Source of the DNA: Sinotaia quadrata
Lineage: Eukaryota; Mollusca; Gastropoda; Architaenioglossa; Viviparidae
Assembly (NCBI GenBank): GCA_028829895.1
Contig: CM054180.1
Coordinates: 107,959,635-108,023,634, forward strand
Length of the DNA stretch: 64,000 nucleotides
Reading direction: 5' to 3'
Shown: positions 1 through 24,332 of the stretch, one piece after another
Numbering within the stretch: the stretch's first letter is position 1
Layout of the letters: every line of letters begins with the position of its first letter
Made by a program: the position numbers and the translations under genes
Notes under the pieces: generated by a model
Told to the model about the DNA's origin: nothing
The model's input: only the letters and a program-made list of their open reading frames with translations
The model's database searches: none

Positions 1-42
<42 letters not shown>
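1..42. repeat. (TAGA)n microsatellite
   Basis: Perfect four-base repeat at the left edge of the window; it may continue outside. Confidence 0.97.
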
Positions 43-43
<1 letters not shown>

Positions 44-598
44 TGCTACAATACAATGCAATAAATAAAATATATTTAAAGTCCGTGAAGGATGCTTTAA
101 TATTTACTTTGAATGATGTCCATGATTTATACTTAGGTAATGTTTTACAAATCAGATGTTCATTACTGTAAAACTTTTAAAAGAAATTAAATCATTAGCG
201 CTTTCTTAAATATGTCATTAAAATTGTATTCTGAAATCCCAATGTAATAATTTTAATTAAGATGCAATATCATTTAAAGGACAATTATTCTAATCCCACT
301 CAGGTGAACAGCAGTCAAATCAATTGCATATTATTATCAGGAAGAAAAAACATCAGCGGCTGTTACGTGTTACTTATTCCTCGAAACAGATGCATTCTTG
401 TTCTTCTATTACCCATTCGGAAATTTACTTTCCTTTCGTGACAAGCAAATCTGGGCGAGCAATAGCGTCATCGTTCTCCCAGGCACACCACCAGCAAGGA
501 AGTTTTATTTATAAATAAATCTATGGATGCGCAATGAACGACCAGCTCGTAATGAAAGCAGTGAGCTGGTTTAGGTATTATTTTTCCCCTTCACTTTG
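43..598. other. intergenic, nothing recognised
   Basis: AT-rich unique sequence. The one short open frame (324-518) has no family motif or splice context and I do not accept it as a gene. Confidence 0.6.
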
Positions 599-606
599 CT
601 CTACAC

Positions 607-1976
607 CAGGGGCGGGCAAACTTTTGAGACCGCGGGCCAGATAAAACTGTTGGAACAGTTCGCGGGCCGGATTGACGACCAAATATCACAAGTCCAGCAA
701 GTTCAGAATATAAAATGAGAACAAAAGTAATTTTAAACTAACTCTGTTTCAATGAAAGATTAATGAGATGGATGGTGTTGCTTACAATAAATAAGTTATT
801 CAATATCTGGCTGAACTGATGAGGTTGACAAGCGAAGAATGTCGTTTAGATGACGGTCAGAGAGTTGAGAGCGAAGGCGACTCTTTGTATATTTCATCTT
901 TGAGAACAGTTGTTCACAGCAAAATGTGCTTCCGAACATAGCTACAATGCGCTGAGCATGTTTAATAAAATGTGGAAACTTGCCTGATGGTAGGATGACA
1001 TCACGAAAAAAAGAAAGAGGAGAAGAAGTGCTGAACTTTGCTTTTAACTCATTCTTTGAGCAAGGAGTAGTGAAACTTCATAACTGGCACGTGTCACTTT
1101 TTCATGCACAGATGTTTGCTTATGAAACATCAAACTGCTTTTCTCTATATTGCCTGTGAGTTTAGCAATAGTAGTATTTTTCTCAGAGGCAGACATTAAA
1201 CCAAATTTCAAAGTTAAGTATACTGTTTCCCAGTGACAGCGCACATTAAACTCTTTGAAGACAGCAACAGTTTTCAAACAGATCAGACACTGAGCTTGTC
1301 CAAATCGTTCTATGAAAAAGTACTTCTCGTCCACTCAGAGTTAAATGTCCGACTTTCCATATCCACTTTAAATTTTTTAGGATGCTGGGGTTGCAGACAT
1401 GATTGTGGGGATGGGGGAATAGTGGCAAAGAAATAGCAGAAATGCAACAACCAGTTCGGTTGTGATGGCAGAAGACTGAGAGTTTCAAATTCGCACACCT
1501 CTGTTCACCTCCAGCCCTCCTTCCTCTCACCAATTGTAGCCGTGAAGGTCAGGTCACGAATGAGGCAGAGTACAGATGCTGACAAACATTATTATTGTAG
1601 ATCTATCCTAGGCCTAGGAGAGTTCAAAAGTCAATGAACTATAAGGAGATGCTAGTGTAATATATATAACAGCAGGCATAAATTGTACATGTGCACACGA
1701 TTCTGTGTGAGTAATTCAAACTGTTAAAATTACATGTAGTCTTTAGACTAGTTTAGCCTTGGCTGTTTGACAGCGTATAACAATGCCCAATTGTTTTAGT
1801 GACTTTTGTTTTGCGGGCCAAAAGCAATAAGTGTGAATGGCTTTGCGGGCCAAAAGCAATAACTGTGAATAGCTTGGCGGGCCAAAAGCAATGTTAACTG
1901 TGAATAGCTTGGCGGGCCAACAAAAAATGCTTCGCGTGCCAGGTTTGGCCCGCGGGCCAGAGTTTGCCCGCCCCTG
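607..1976 (-). mobile_element. hAT DNA transposon, internally deleted
   Basis: The ends form a terminal inverted repeat: CAGGGGCGGGCAAACT at 607 and its reverse complement ending at 1976. An exact 8-bp direct repeat, CTCTACAC, flanks the element (599-606 and 1977-1984). An 8-bp target duplication with CAGGGG-type ends is diagnostic of hAT elements. Sub-terminal GCGGGCC repeats follow both ends, and about four copies of a GCGGGCCAAAAGCAATA unit lie at 1815-1925. The element is 1370 bp, too short for an intact transposase, and it holds two separated transposase remnants on the minus strand. It is therefore a dead element, movable at most in trans. Confidence 0.92.
796..1375 (-). pseudogene. hAT transposase remnant (N-terminus and hATC only)
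   Basis: On the minus strand, about 1375 down to 1044 reads as the N-terminal part of a hAT transposase of the GTF2IRD2/ZBED type: a KVDMESRTFNSEW stretch, then YFFIERFGQAQCLIC with a zinc-finger-like CLIC. One frame change near 1330 is needed to join the two. From 981 to 796 a second open stretch reads as the C-terminal hAT dimerisation region (FGSTFCCEQLFSKMKY, then SRLRSQLSDRHLNDILRLS) and ends at a stop. The catalytic middle of the usual ~600-aa protein is absent. The assignment rests on recall of family motifs; a protein search would confirm it. Confidence 0.85.
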
Positions 1977-1984
1977 CTCTACAC

Positions 1985-2342
1985 CGTTTATGTTCAACAT
2001 GTTCACTGTTCATCTCCTAGTGTAATTATCGTCGCCCACAACTCTCGATCCGAGTTCCATTTTAAAAACAAAGCAAACGAAAAACACAACTTCATCTTCT
2101 AGTACTGCATAATTTACACTTAACTTACAGTACATCTGCGTTGGCCTAGATATTTCAACATTTATGTGGGAATATTTCATGGTCAACAGTACTAATAGAC
2201 CAAACGCTCTCGAACCTAGTGACTAGAATACGGATTACTAATACCGATTATTTCCTATTAAATGATTGATATTCCCAGCTACTTCACATACACACATATA
2301 CTCAGAAGTTGATACATTGAAACAGACAGGCGGACATAAATG

Positions 2343-2343
<1 letters not shown>
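1985..2343. other. intergenic, nothing recognised
   Basis: No open frame, repeat or RNA gene recognised. Confidence 0.6.

Positions 2344-2386
<43 letters not shown>
2344..2386. repeat. (GATA)n microsatellite
   Basis: About ten GATA units, degenerate at the right end. Confidence 0.95.
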
Positions 2387-2584
2387 CAGACATACAGATA
2401 GATATGAGACCATAGGTAATTAAGGTTTAGAACTTGTCCTGATTGATTTTCATAGAATACTCTGATGCAGTATGCTATCCACCATACAAATCATTTGCAT
2501 ATCAAACATTATTATCTACCCCTTTATAAAACTTTTACCTCGAGTGTTAAAGTATTCCGACCATACATTATAATTCTGATTAAT

Positions 2585-3070
2585 CTCAAGGATCCGAACC
2601 TTTTCCATCTTGTGAAACCTAACTTCTAACAGATCATACATCACAACCATTGCCATATCGGCATATCGTGAAACCTAACCATAAATTAAACCAATCATAA
2701 ACGTTGATATCATTTGTGTTCATGCTTTAACTGTTTTCATTGTTCTTTATGTCTCATTGGGATTGTGATTCGTTGCTATTTACTAATTAATAATCTATTA
2801 TTCACGTACCAGGTAATATTTGACAAATATTGAAGTGTGGTGAGGCATTTGGTCGGCCACGTTCGAGATTTTAATGCTAATTTCCTCTGTCAGGTCACAC
2901 TTCATAACCTTTGCCATCTTGTCAAAATAATCTAACCTCTGTCAGTTCATACATCACAACCTTTGCCATCCCGTGAAAACCTCTGTCAGGTCTGTCAGGT
3001 CACGCATCATAACCTTTGTCATCTCATGCGTCATGACCTTTGTTATCTCGTAAATCCTAATCTTGTCATA
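2585..3070. repeat. degenerate ~45-50 bp tandem repeat
   Basis: Diverged copies of a unit containing CATAACCTTTGCCATCTTGT and CCTCTGTCAGGTCA. Copy boundaries are blurred. Confidence 0.6.
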
Positions 3071-3114
3071 TAGTCATCAGCACTGTCGTCACGTTTACCA
3101 CATTCAAATATATT

Positions 3115-3195
3115 TCAATACGTAAATGTCCCAATTATAACTTCTGATGATAATTCAATACGTAAATGTCCCAATTATAACTTCTGATGATAATT
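3115..3195. repeat. 40-bp direct duplication
   Basis: Two adjacent, nearly identical copies of a unit beginning TCAATACGTAAATGTCCC. Confidence 0.9.
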
Positions 3196-3270
3196 CGAAA
3201 ACGAGTAATAGTCGTGCTCTGAAACAAAATGCTAGTATTTGTTTTCGTTCGTTGACTCTTGACCTTGCCC

Positions 3271-3770
3271 TATTATAGAAAATTTTGTTGTTTGACAATA
3301 TGTAAAGCGACCCTCGGTAAAAGGCCTTTATCTATTAGAAACAAAATTGCTGTTTGACAGTATGTAAAGCGGCCCTCGGTAAAAGGCCTGTATCTATTAG
3401 AAACAAAATTGCTGTTTGACAGTATGTAAAGCGGCCCTCGGTAAAAGGCCTGTATCTATTAGAAACAAAATTGCTGTTTGACAGTATGTAAAGCGGCCCT
3501 CGGTAAAAGACCTGTATCTATTAGAAACAAAATTGCTGTTTGACAGTATGTAAAGCGACCCTCGGTAAAAGGCCTGTATCTATTAGAAACAAAATTGCTG
3601 TTTGACAGTATGTAAAGCGGCCCTCGGTAAAAGGCCTGTATCTATTAGAAACAAAATTGCTGTTTGACAGTATGTAAAGCGGCCCTCAGTAAAAGGCCTC
3701 TATCTATTAGAAACAAAATTGCTGTTTGACAGTATGTAAAGCGACCCTCGGTAAAAGGCCTGTATCTATA
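3271..3770. repeat. 62-bp tandem repeat, ~8 copies
   Basis: The unit contains GCTGTTTGACAGTATG and GCGGCCCTCGGTAAAAGGCC. Copies are more than 95% alike except the first. GC content is visibly above the surroundings. Confidence 0.95.
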
Positions 3771-4229
3771 ACATATTTTGAACGTTGTCATGGACTAGTT
3801 ACCGAGCTGTTGCTAATATTGTAATAGAATTACATGGGCGGCGATCAAAAGGTTTAGAATAATCAATTACTTGTTAGAAATATTTGCCTGACATGAAAAG
3901 ATCAATATTGTGAATCAACCGTGTTTGGTTAGCTACTGCACCAACAATTCAAGTATGTGTACAAAAGTAATATAAATAAAATATTGCAGCTGATCTTGTT
4001 CAAGTTACACACCTCAAAACGCACAAAACAAAACTAAACATAGAAGCTAAATATATGTTGCATTAATACACACTTAATCTGTACAATCTACAAACCATAA
4101 TCACAAAAAACAACACACAATATGCGCACTATTTACATAACCTACACACCACACAAGCACATATTACCATATTAATAATTATAGAAAGCACGTTTAGTGA
4201 GCACTTTACACATAGTCTACACAACACAA

Positions 4230-4765
4230 ACACATAATCGCTAGGCTGTAGCACTTAACAAACACAGTACTTAACACACACAATACTAAACAAAAAACAG
4301 TACTTGGACTAACACAGTACCTAACATACAGTACTTAACTAAGACAGTACTTAACATACCCAATACTTAACTAACGCAGTACTTAACGAACACAGTACTT
4401 AACAAACACAATACTTAACAAACACACTACTTAACACACACACTACTTAACTAACACAGTACTCAACTAACACAATATTTAACGAACACAGTATTTAACT
4501 AACACAATACTTAACAAACACAAAACTTAACTAACACAGTACTTAACATACTTAATACTTAACAAACACAGTACTTAACACACACAGTACTTAAATAACA
4601 CAACACTTAAAATACACAATACTTAACGAACACAATACTTAACTAATACAGTACTTAACAAACATAACACATAACTAATACACTACTTAACGAACACAAT
4701 ACTTAACTTACACATTAATTAACAAACATAACACGTAACAAACACAGTACTTAACAAACATAGTA
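4230..4765. repeat. degenerate 16-17 bp tandem repeat
   Basis: About thirty diverged copies of ACACAGTACTTAACAA-like units, with GT/AT and CA/TA alternation between copies. Confidence 0.85.
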
Positions 4766-5098
4766 AGCTGCAGTTGGTGCAGTTGGAAGTCAACCCCTCA
4801 GCAATATTCGCGCTTCACATCCGATGTCCCTCCATCCCACCCAAACCCCCTTTTCTGTACACATCGGCTGAGTTGAAGGTGTTTTCCTTTTATTCCTTTA
4901 AAGCTGTTTGTATAATTAATGTGCAGATTGACGTCATTGCTTCGCTATGAATACGGCAACCTTTGTCAGTCCCCTTCAACAGCTTGTGAACGTTTGCGTA
5001 CACATTTCGATCGATGAATTGACTTCGTTAAAAATATCCGACCGCTCTCTATCTACCCCAGTGACTGGAAATGCCACTTTCATTTTTCTTATTACTTT
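4766..5098. other. intergenic, nothing recognised
   Basis: Unique sequence between the 17-bp array and the solo LTR; no coding signal seen. Confidence 0.5.
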
Positions 5099-5103
5099 CT
5101 AGG

Positions 5104-6258
5104 TGTGACGTTTCGCTGGGAAATGGACAAGATGTTAATTCACCACACCCTTGGCCGCCCGTAACCTTAGAGGCTTAGACTAATCTTCAAACACACCTTC
5201 TGGCTGGCCAAGCATTTTAGAAAGATAATTTATATAGAAGAATGATAGTTCTAGAAGATACATAATGCCAGGATAGTAAGTAAATACAAGTAACAGACTA
5301 CAACATGTAGTATGTAAGTGAGTCTTGCTAATATGTCTGGTCTAAGTATATTCATCAAGAAATAACATATGACAGCAACAGCATAGTATATATATAGTTA
5401 TAGTGCCTTATCACGACCATGTGATATCATAGAAGAATGTTCATTTTGAGTCCTATGGCACTGTAGTAGTTATATGGTTCATTCATATGAGTGAACAAGA
5501 ATTGATATCGTAAGAGATCACTGAGTGAAGTCTAAAAGTACTTTGGTAGAGTTTGTCTACAACCTGACTGAAGCTGTCTGGTCGTGATTTTATAATTACA
5601 TAATTTAGATCACCTGACAACCTAGTCTAGGGTCTCAGTGAATGTCAAAGGGCAGACTTGCATGTGGTCTGTTGAATTGGTTTTTGGCCCATGGGTCATT
5701 CTACTCTGGTGTGGCTTGTGGCGGAGCAAACCGACATCCAAGATAGAGTTTCATATGAAGTCTCTGATAAAATACTGATCTGCCAATAAAATACACATGG
5801 GCTAAGAAACTGACCTCATGTGTTCTCTGACAGAACACTCTTACTGACATGGTCATCATACATTTAAATATCATGAGTAAAATGTAACAATATAAAATAT
5901 AGTTAATGTCAAGAGATAAACATGAATATAATATTTAGGCAAGTAAAACCATATATTTTCAGCAGTAATATATACAGAGGATAATTTCCTGCTGTGTTGA
6001 TAACCGGTGATGAAGTTAGTAGTATGAGTATAATTTGTTAACACCGGAAGCCAAAATAGGGTTGCCTCAATGGTCAACAGCATTTGAAACTGACAATTTA
6101 CAGATAGGTTTCTGGGCTGAGCTCCACTTTAATTGGTGAGGTGTCTGGAAAATTCAGGTATGTTTGCAGCCTGGGAACAAGGGTCAGTCTTTTCTAGAAA
6201 GTAGGTTTAGGGGTAGTCTACTTTTAGAGGATGGGTGGGTGTAAATCATTATGTGACA
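5104..6258 (+). mobile_element. solo LTR, family 2 (copy 1)
   Basis: An 1155-bp element starting TGTGACG and ending GTGACA, alignable over most of its length with 25233-26107. Flanking pentamers are CTAGG (5099-5103) and CTAGT (6259-6263), a near-perfect 5-bp target duplication. TG...CA ends, inverted TGT/ACA termini, a 5-bp duplication and no coding capacity together indicate a solo LTR. The short open frame at 5871-6083 lies inside it and is not a gene. About 250 bp around 5470-5760 (with TTGTGGCGGAGCAAA near 5715) are missing from the other copy. Confidence 0.75.
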
Positions 6259-6263
6259 CTAGT

Positions 6264-7445
6264 AATACCCCAAATTTAAAGGAAGTGCATGCTTACACTG
6301 TCAAAGTGTATATTTTTAGTCATTCTTTTTTCTCTATACTCCTAAATATTTTTTCTCTATTTTGTGGGGTATACATGCACGTGTGAGTGCAGAGTGCATA
6401 TATCTGTATCTGTGTGCATGTGGAGCTAAGTCAAAATCAACTGTCTAAGCAATACAACTTCTAAAATAAATCACTGGTGCATTAAAGCACACTACCTGTT
6501 GAACTAAGTGTTGTGAGTGTTATGAAGAAATACATATCTAGTGAAACTATACGAATTAACTCAACAATGCAATTACCTGTGTGTAACTAAACATAGAATA
6601 CAGGATACAGAACACAGAACACAAGAAATGCTTTATCTTAATGTCTTGAACAATACTGCAAAAGACAAATAATGTTATCTTATCATTACTAGATTTTCTC
6701 TCTCTCTCTTGTCCTCCATAAAAACAAAAGAACAAACAATATTAGTATGTACTTGCCCTGAAGAAAATATCAACATTTAGTAGAATTAAGGAAAGAAGAT
6801 GTGATGGGATGGCCCTCTCGTGTAGAATGTTTACCATGGGTCACCTCAGGATTCAAGATGAAAACACCAATGATGATGGAAAGGACAAAACGTCACATGC
6901 TTGATGACAGCCACAACAAGAGATGACAACACAAAGCACTGTGTTATAGCTTACATGATGATTTTATTCATGATGGCACACTGCTAACTCTCTCTTTTCT
7001 CTGCATAAATCTCTGTTCGCATAAACACCAACCAAGCATCTACATTTTTTGACACACGCGCGCTAATTATATTCTATGAGCCCTGGCTGCAAAGAGAACC
7101 ACAGTAGACAATTAAGACAGACAACTGAAACTGGTGTTAACTGACTCTTCAGTGCTATCTTACTTTGGTTTACATATAACTTACTCCTAAACGACTTAGA
7201 GTTGTATAATACTTTCTAAGAAAACTACACTAAATTTTATTTAAATACAACTCTTTCTTACCATATAATTTACAAGTTAATTATCAAATAAAATAAATAA
7301 CTATAGGCATGTGATAAGGGGGAAACCATGCTCACACACATAAATCGTAAAATGCACTCAGACAATAATATAAACTAGCAATCAAAATTATAGAAATAAA
7401 AATGACAAACAACTTCCTATCTGAATACATAAGTGTTGACTTTAG
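6264..7445. other. intergenic, nothing recognised
   Basis: AT-rich sequence with only a short CT run near 6698. No exon-like open frame seen. Confidence 0.5.
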
Positions 7446-8285
7446 TTAATAACTACCTAAAGCATCGTACAAATATTAAAATATGCATACTAGCACAGCA
7501 CTACACATTAGCATTGACAAGTTTATCAGTTAATAACTACCTCAAGCATCGTACAAATATTAAAATATGCATACTAGCACAGCACTACACATTAGCATTG
7601 ACAAGTTTATCAGTTAATAACTACCTCAAGCATCGTACAAATATTAAAATATGCATACTAGCACAGCACTACACATTAGCATTGACAAGTTTATCAGTTA
7701 ATAACTACCTCAAGCATCGTACAAATATTAAAATATGCATACTAGCACAGCACTACACATTAGCATTGACAAGTTTATCAGTTAATAACTACCTCAAGCA
7801 TCGTACAAATATTAAAATATGCATACTAGCACAGCACTACACATTAGCATTGACAAGTTTATCAGTTAATAACTACCTCAAGCATCGTACAAATATTAAA
7901 ATATGCATACTAGCACAGCACTACACATTAGCATTGACAAGTTTATCAGTTAATAACTACCTCAAGCATCGTACAAATATTAAAATATGCATACTAGCAC
8001 AGCACTACACATTAGCATTGACAAGTTTATCAGTTAATAACTACCTCAAGCATCGTACAAATATTAAAATATGCATACTAGCACAGCACTACACATTAGC
8101 ATTGACAAGTTTATCAGTTAATAACTACCTCAAGCATCGTATAAATATTAAAATATGCATACTAGCACAGCACTACACATTAGCATTGACAAGTTTATCA
8201 GTTAATAACTACCTCAAGCATCGTACAAATATTAAAATATGCATACTAACACAGTGCTGCACATTAGTATTGACAGGTTTACTCA
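7446..8285. repeat. 84-bp tandem repeat, 10 copies
   Basis: Ten head-to-tail copies, each starting TTAATAACTACCTCAAGC and containing ATATGCATACTAGCACAG. Copies 2-8 are practically identical; the first and last two differ slightly, as expected at array edges. Because 84 is divisible by 3, one frame stays open for 296 codons (7433-8323). It has no start context, no family resemblance and uniform base-level identity, so I treat it as satellite DNA. Confidence 0.95.
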
Positions 8286-8724
8286 GTACAGTGCACAATT
8301 TAAAACAAAGCGAGTGGTCGTGACCTAATTTGCTGCCAGCTATGGTCCTACTTGTAAAAGACAATAAGAGCTGTACAGGAACACACACATTCCACAATGA
8401 GAAGAAATATTTTTTGCGCAAGTGAAAATAATTTTATTTACCAGTGAAATAATCCATTTCATTCAGCAAATTTGCTTCAATCTTTCCAAAGATTTGGACA
8501 GAAAGGACAGTAGTGATGTCATGAACTCATCCTCTTCCTCAACCACACTTCACCACCTCAAGACAATGGCAGCAATCCTTTTACTTAGAATAACAAGAAC
8601 TCAGGCAGAAGACAATTTGAAGCCAGAAGCCTGATCGTAAATAATGACTAGCAGGACAAAAATAAAACACAAAGATGAAAGACACAAGCAAAAGGAGCCT
8701 GTTCGAAAATATTATAACAAGCTA
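8286..8724. other. intergenic, nothing recognised
   Basis: Contains two short opposed open frames without family motifs. Confidence 0.5.
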
Positions 8725-9000
8725 TGACAAACCCACATCAACATCTTGGACTTTAGCAAACCAACGAGAACATCTACAGCTATAAATAGCCCACATCAAC
8801 ACCCTGGACTTTAACAAACCCTCAAACACCCATAGTTATGACTAACACTGACTATAACAAACCAACGAAAACAACCATGTCTAAGATAAAACCACGTGAA
8901 CACCCTGGACTATAAAAACCAACAAGAACACCCATGGTTTTGACAACTCTACACCACACTCATTGAACTATAGAAAATCAATGAGAACGCCCATGACTAT
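8725..9000. repeat. degenerate ~50-60 bp tandem repeat
   Basis: About five diverged copies with CACATCAACACCCTGGACT and AACCAACGAGAACACCCAT as shared words. Confidence 0.7.
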
Positions 9001-9016
9001 ATATATCAACAAATCA

Positions 9017-9095
9017 TACCATTAACCATCACTTGTAGATTAATTATATTAATAATCATAATCATTAACTAAGCGGTATTGGCGTCACATAGAAT
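9017..9095 (+). mobile_element. LTR family 1, 3' fragment
   Basis: Matches the 3' end shared by the dispersed family 1 copies: ATCACTTGTA, a run of AATAATAATCAT, CATTAACTAAG, then TTGGCGTCACA. A gag fossil begins 578 bp downstream in the same orientation, the spacing expected for LTR, primer-binding region and gag leader. Only the last ~80 bp of the LTR are recognisable. Confidence 0.55.
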
Positions 9096-9672
9096 GGGAA
9101 GGCTCTATTGGAGTACGGGTTCTAATTCATTCAAAATTGTTAAAATATTTGTCAATGTGTTGAAATTAGTAAATGTGGAAAACGATTGTTGAAACTTTGT
9201 TGAGCATAGAACTTAACGGGAAAGGTTAGACTAAAACAGTGCTAGAAAGAAATAGTATTTGACTAGTGAAATAGACATTTAGATAGCAGTCTTATCTCAG
9301 TATTTTTATAATACTAAAACTTGTCTTGCTTTGTCTATCATTTTTCTCGTTAGAATTTCTTTTACTAACCTTATGATTTATATTATTGATTGCATATTGT
9401 ATTAATTGATACATGTATTACCATATTTTCCATTATTGATGTGTGGAGATTATATTGTTTACACTGTGAATTTTAAGTAACTAGATTTAAAGTTGACTAG
9501 TTGCTTGAGAGTGTGTGGATATTACATTGGTTCCATTGTGCATTTTAGTAACTAGATTTAAAGGTTATCAGTTACTTGAGTGTTTGTGTGATACTTTTGT
9601 AAAATCAGTCAGATTATTCACCAATCAGCTAGTCACGCGACTGTGGTAGAATTATTTTGTGATTTAAACAAA

Positions 9673-10740
9673 ATGGAAATTACGCTATTAGAAAGACTGA
9701 GGTGCATAGTAGAGGGGAAAGTAGTAGCAGGGGTGATATGCCTCTCTGCAGATGATACTAAAGAATATGTGAAAGACTATGTAGAAATAAAAAAAAAGAA
9801 AGTCAAACATGAAAGAGAAGAACTAGAAATTAAAAAAGAACGTGAAAGAGAAAGACTAGAAACAAAAAATATTTAAAATAGGAAAAAAGTACATATGAAT
9901 TTTATCTTCAAGAGAGCTTGGCTTAAATCAAGTGAATACACAGGAAGATAGCCTAAAGAATATTAAGAATATGTCTAAGGTTTAGTAAGCCAGTACGAAA
10001 TTTCGTTTCTGTTCTTTTAACAAAAAAGAGTAAAATATTGATAATTATATACTAAGCTTTGAACAGTGTGCCATAAGATTAGACCTACCAGGAAGTTTAT
10101 GGCTCTCCCAGTTAGTAGAAGGTATGAAAGATCAGGATAATATGGTCTTTGATAGGGTCCCAGAGAAAGATGCGACACATGAACATACAAAGCCAAACTG
10201 TTAGCGTACTTCAGAGTAATGATTGAAACATACACATGTAGGTTTCACCTGTTTAAGAGAGAACAAACTGATATTATTTTTACAAGCAGCTAGGAAGCTA
10301 TGTATTGACCAGATGGTTAGAACTAGATTAAATAGATATTAGCAATAGGAAGGATGTTAGGGATCATATTGTCAAGTTACAGACATCATCAACCCACCAA
10401 CACTTTCAGATTATGTTAAAGACAAAGGACCAAAGAGTTTGAAAGATTGGTTAAAAGCAGCTGACAGGAATGAAGAAATATATCGGTTGTGTTAATCTGA
10501 CAGCTAGGCATAATTTTGAACCGTGCAGGCCAGAATGACAAGCCAGATAATAAACCTAAAACAGGACCCTCTCTCACACCTCCTCCATTTAGTAAGAGAA
10601 ACGACATAGTACCCACACCTCATCCCAAAAACAAAGATACAGATGTTCAGAGTAGTATTCTTTAGCTGTTGCAAGCCAGGTCATATTAAATTTATTGCCC
10701 AGGTAACATAAATGTCCATAGAGCCAGATACTTGCAATCA
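9673..10740 (+). pseudogene. Gypsy-like LTR retrotransposon gag fossil
   Basis: The first open stretch (9673-9873, ATG start) encodes about 67 residues ending in a charged coiled-coil-like segment. Further on, with stops and frame changes between, are short islands typical of Ty3/Gypsy capsid proteins: a tryptophan-containing WLSQLVEG-like stretch near 10110-10135, a PEKDA stretch near 10162, an ADRNEE stretch near 10460, and a broken zinc knuckle (CCKPGHIK) near 10670-10690. Protease, reverse transcriptase and integrase are absent, so the copy is truncated and inactive. It runs to within 15 bp of the gene A stop codon on the other strand. Confidence 0.7.
10691..10696 (-). promoter_or_regulatory. 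candidate poly(A) signal of gene A
   Basis: AATAAA on the minus strand, about 60 nt beyond the gene A stop. It lies within the antisense of the gag fossil. Confidence 0.4.
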
Positions 10741-10754
10741 GCATAGGAAAATAG

Positions 10755-23055
<12,301 letters not shown>

Positions 23056-23099
23056 TTACTTACGTTGCGTGGACTATGGGCGTCATCATGATTTGTTCT

Positions 23100-23570
23100 C
23101 TGAAAAATTGTCATGTTTGAAATAATATTGTTTTGGTATTGCCAATAAACATTTACTGACTATTAACCCACACAATGGTTTCAAAGACTGTTAATTATAA
23201 TGAATTTAATAAGTGTAGTTTAAAAAAAATTATTTAAAAATCTTCAATTTACTTTCTTTTTAAAATTTATAATATGCATTAGTAAAATCGTAATTCACCT
23301 AATACATCTCTCTTTTTTTCTCATTGCTTTATTAAACCAACATCGCTACAACATCATACAACGTTTATTTCAGAAGAAAGGTCATATCGTTAAAGTTCTG
23401 GAACAGCTATTGTGATTATTCCGAAATACAAAAGAAACCCTGCTAACTGCTTTATGAGTGTCGTAATTATTCTTTTTATTAATCTTCGTGATTTTACCTG
23501 AATACAAAAGACAGTGGGCATAATTGGGAACAATGGTGATTGGACAATAGCAATAATAACAATAATAAAA
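23100..23570. other. upstream of gene A, nothing recognised
   Basis: AT-rich. If 23055 is the true start, the gene A promoter should lie here, but no convincing TATA or initiator element could be chosen. Confidence 0.4.
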
Positions 23571-24200
23571 GCTCTTTCCTTTTTCACTTATCTTGGTAGT
23601 ATTGATATACAAGAGTTCTTTCCCTTTTCACTTATCTTGGTAGTATTAATATACAAGAGTTCTTTCCTTTTTCACTTATCTTGGCAGTATTGATATACAA
23701 GAGTTCTTTCCTTTTTCACTTATCTTGGTAGTATTAATATACAAGAGTTCTTTCCTTTTTCACTTATCTTGGCAGTATTGATATACAAGAGTTCTTTCCT
23801 TTTTCACTTATCTTGGTAGTATTAATATACAAGAGTTCTTTCCTTTTTCACTTATCTTGGTAGTATTAATGTACAACAGCTCTTTCCCTTTTCACTTATC
23901 TTGGTAGTATTAATATACAAGAGTTCTTTCCTTTTTCACTTATCTTGGTAGTATTAATGTACAACAGCTCTTTCCCTTTTCACTTATCTTGGTAGTATTG
24001 ATATACAAGAGTTCTTTCCCTTTTCACTTATCTTGGCAGTATTGATATACAACAGCTCTTTCCCTTTTCACTTATCTTGGTAGTATTAATATACAAGAGT
24101 TCTTTCCTTTTTCGCTTATCTTGGTAGTATTAATATACAAGAGTTCTTTCCCTTGTATATTTCTTTCCCTTTTCACTTATCTTGGCAGTATTGATATACA
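23571..24200. repeat. 44-bp tandem repeat, ~14 copies
   Basis: GAGTTCTTTCCTTTTTCACT plus TATCTTGGTAGTATTGATATACAA units. Variant sites (GAT/AAT, GGT/GGC, GAG/CAG) alternate in blocks, pointing to duplication of multi-unit segments. Confidence 0.95.
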
Positions 24201-24281
24201 ACTAGCATAGTTATTGGAGGACTTCAAATAATCAATGATGTTAGAAGTAAACATGAATAACAGAATGTTGCATTCATTCAC

Positions 24282-24332
24282 CTCAAACCACTGTAGAACT
24301 CGTGGACACACACTGTCGTATGCATTATCCAC
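24282..24332 (-). other. candidate orphan exon, minus strand
   Basis: Between TACATGAG and a GTGAAT donor, 51 nt encode VDNAYDSVCPRVLQWFE, phase 0 to phase 0. If the internal acceptor of gene A exon 1 is used (frame SIGKARL...), the phases fit. Pyrimidine content before the acceptor is poor. It could be chance. Confidence 0.25.

Noticed and set aside
1815..1925. CRISPR-like regular repeats (GCGGGCC units)
   Set aside because: Eukaryotic context, repeats inside a hAT element, no unique spacers.
7433..8323. 296-codon open frame of repeated units
   Set aside because: It is the 84-bp satellite read in one frame; identity is equal at all codon positions and there is no homologue or splice context.
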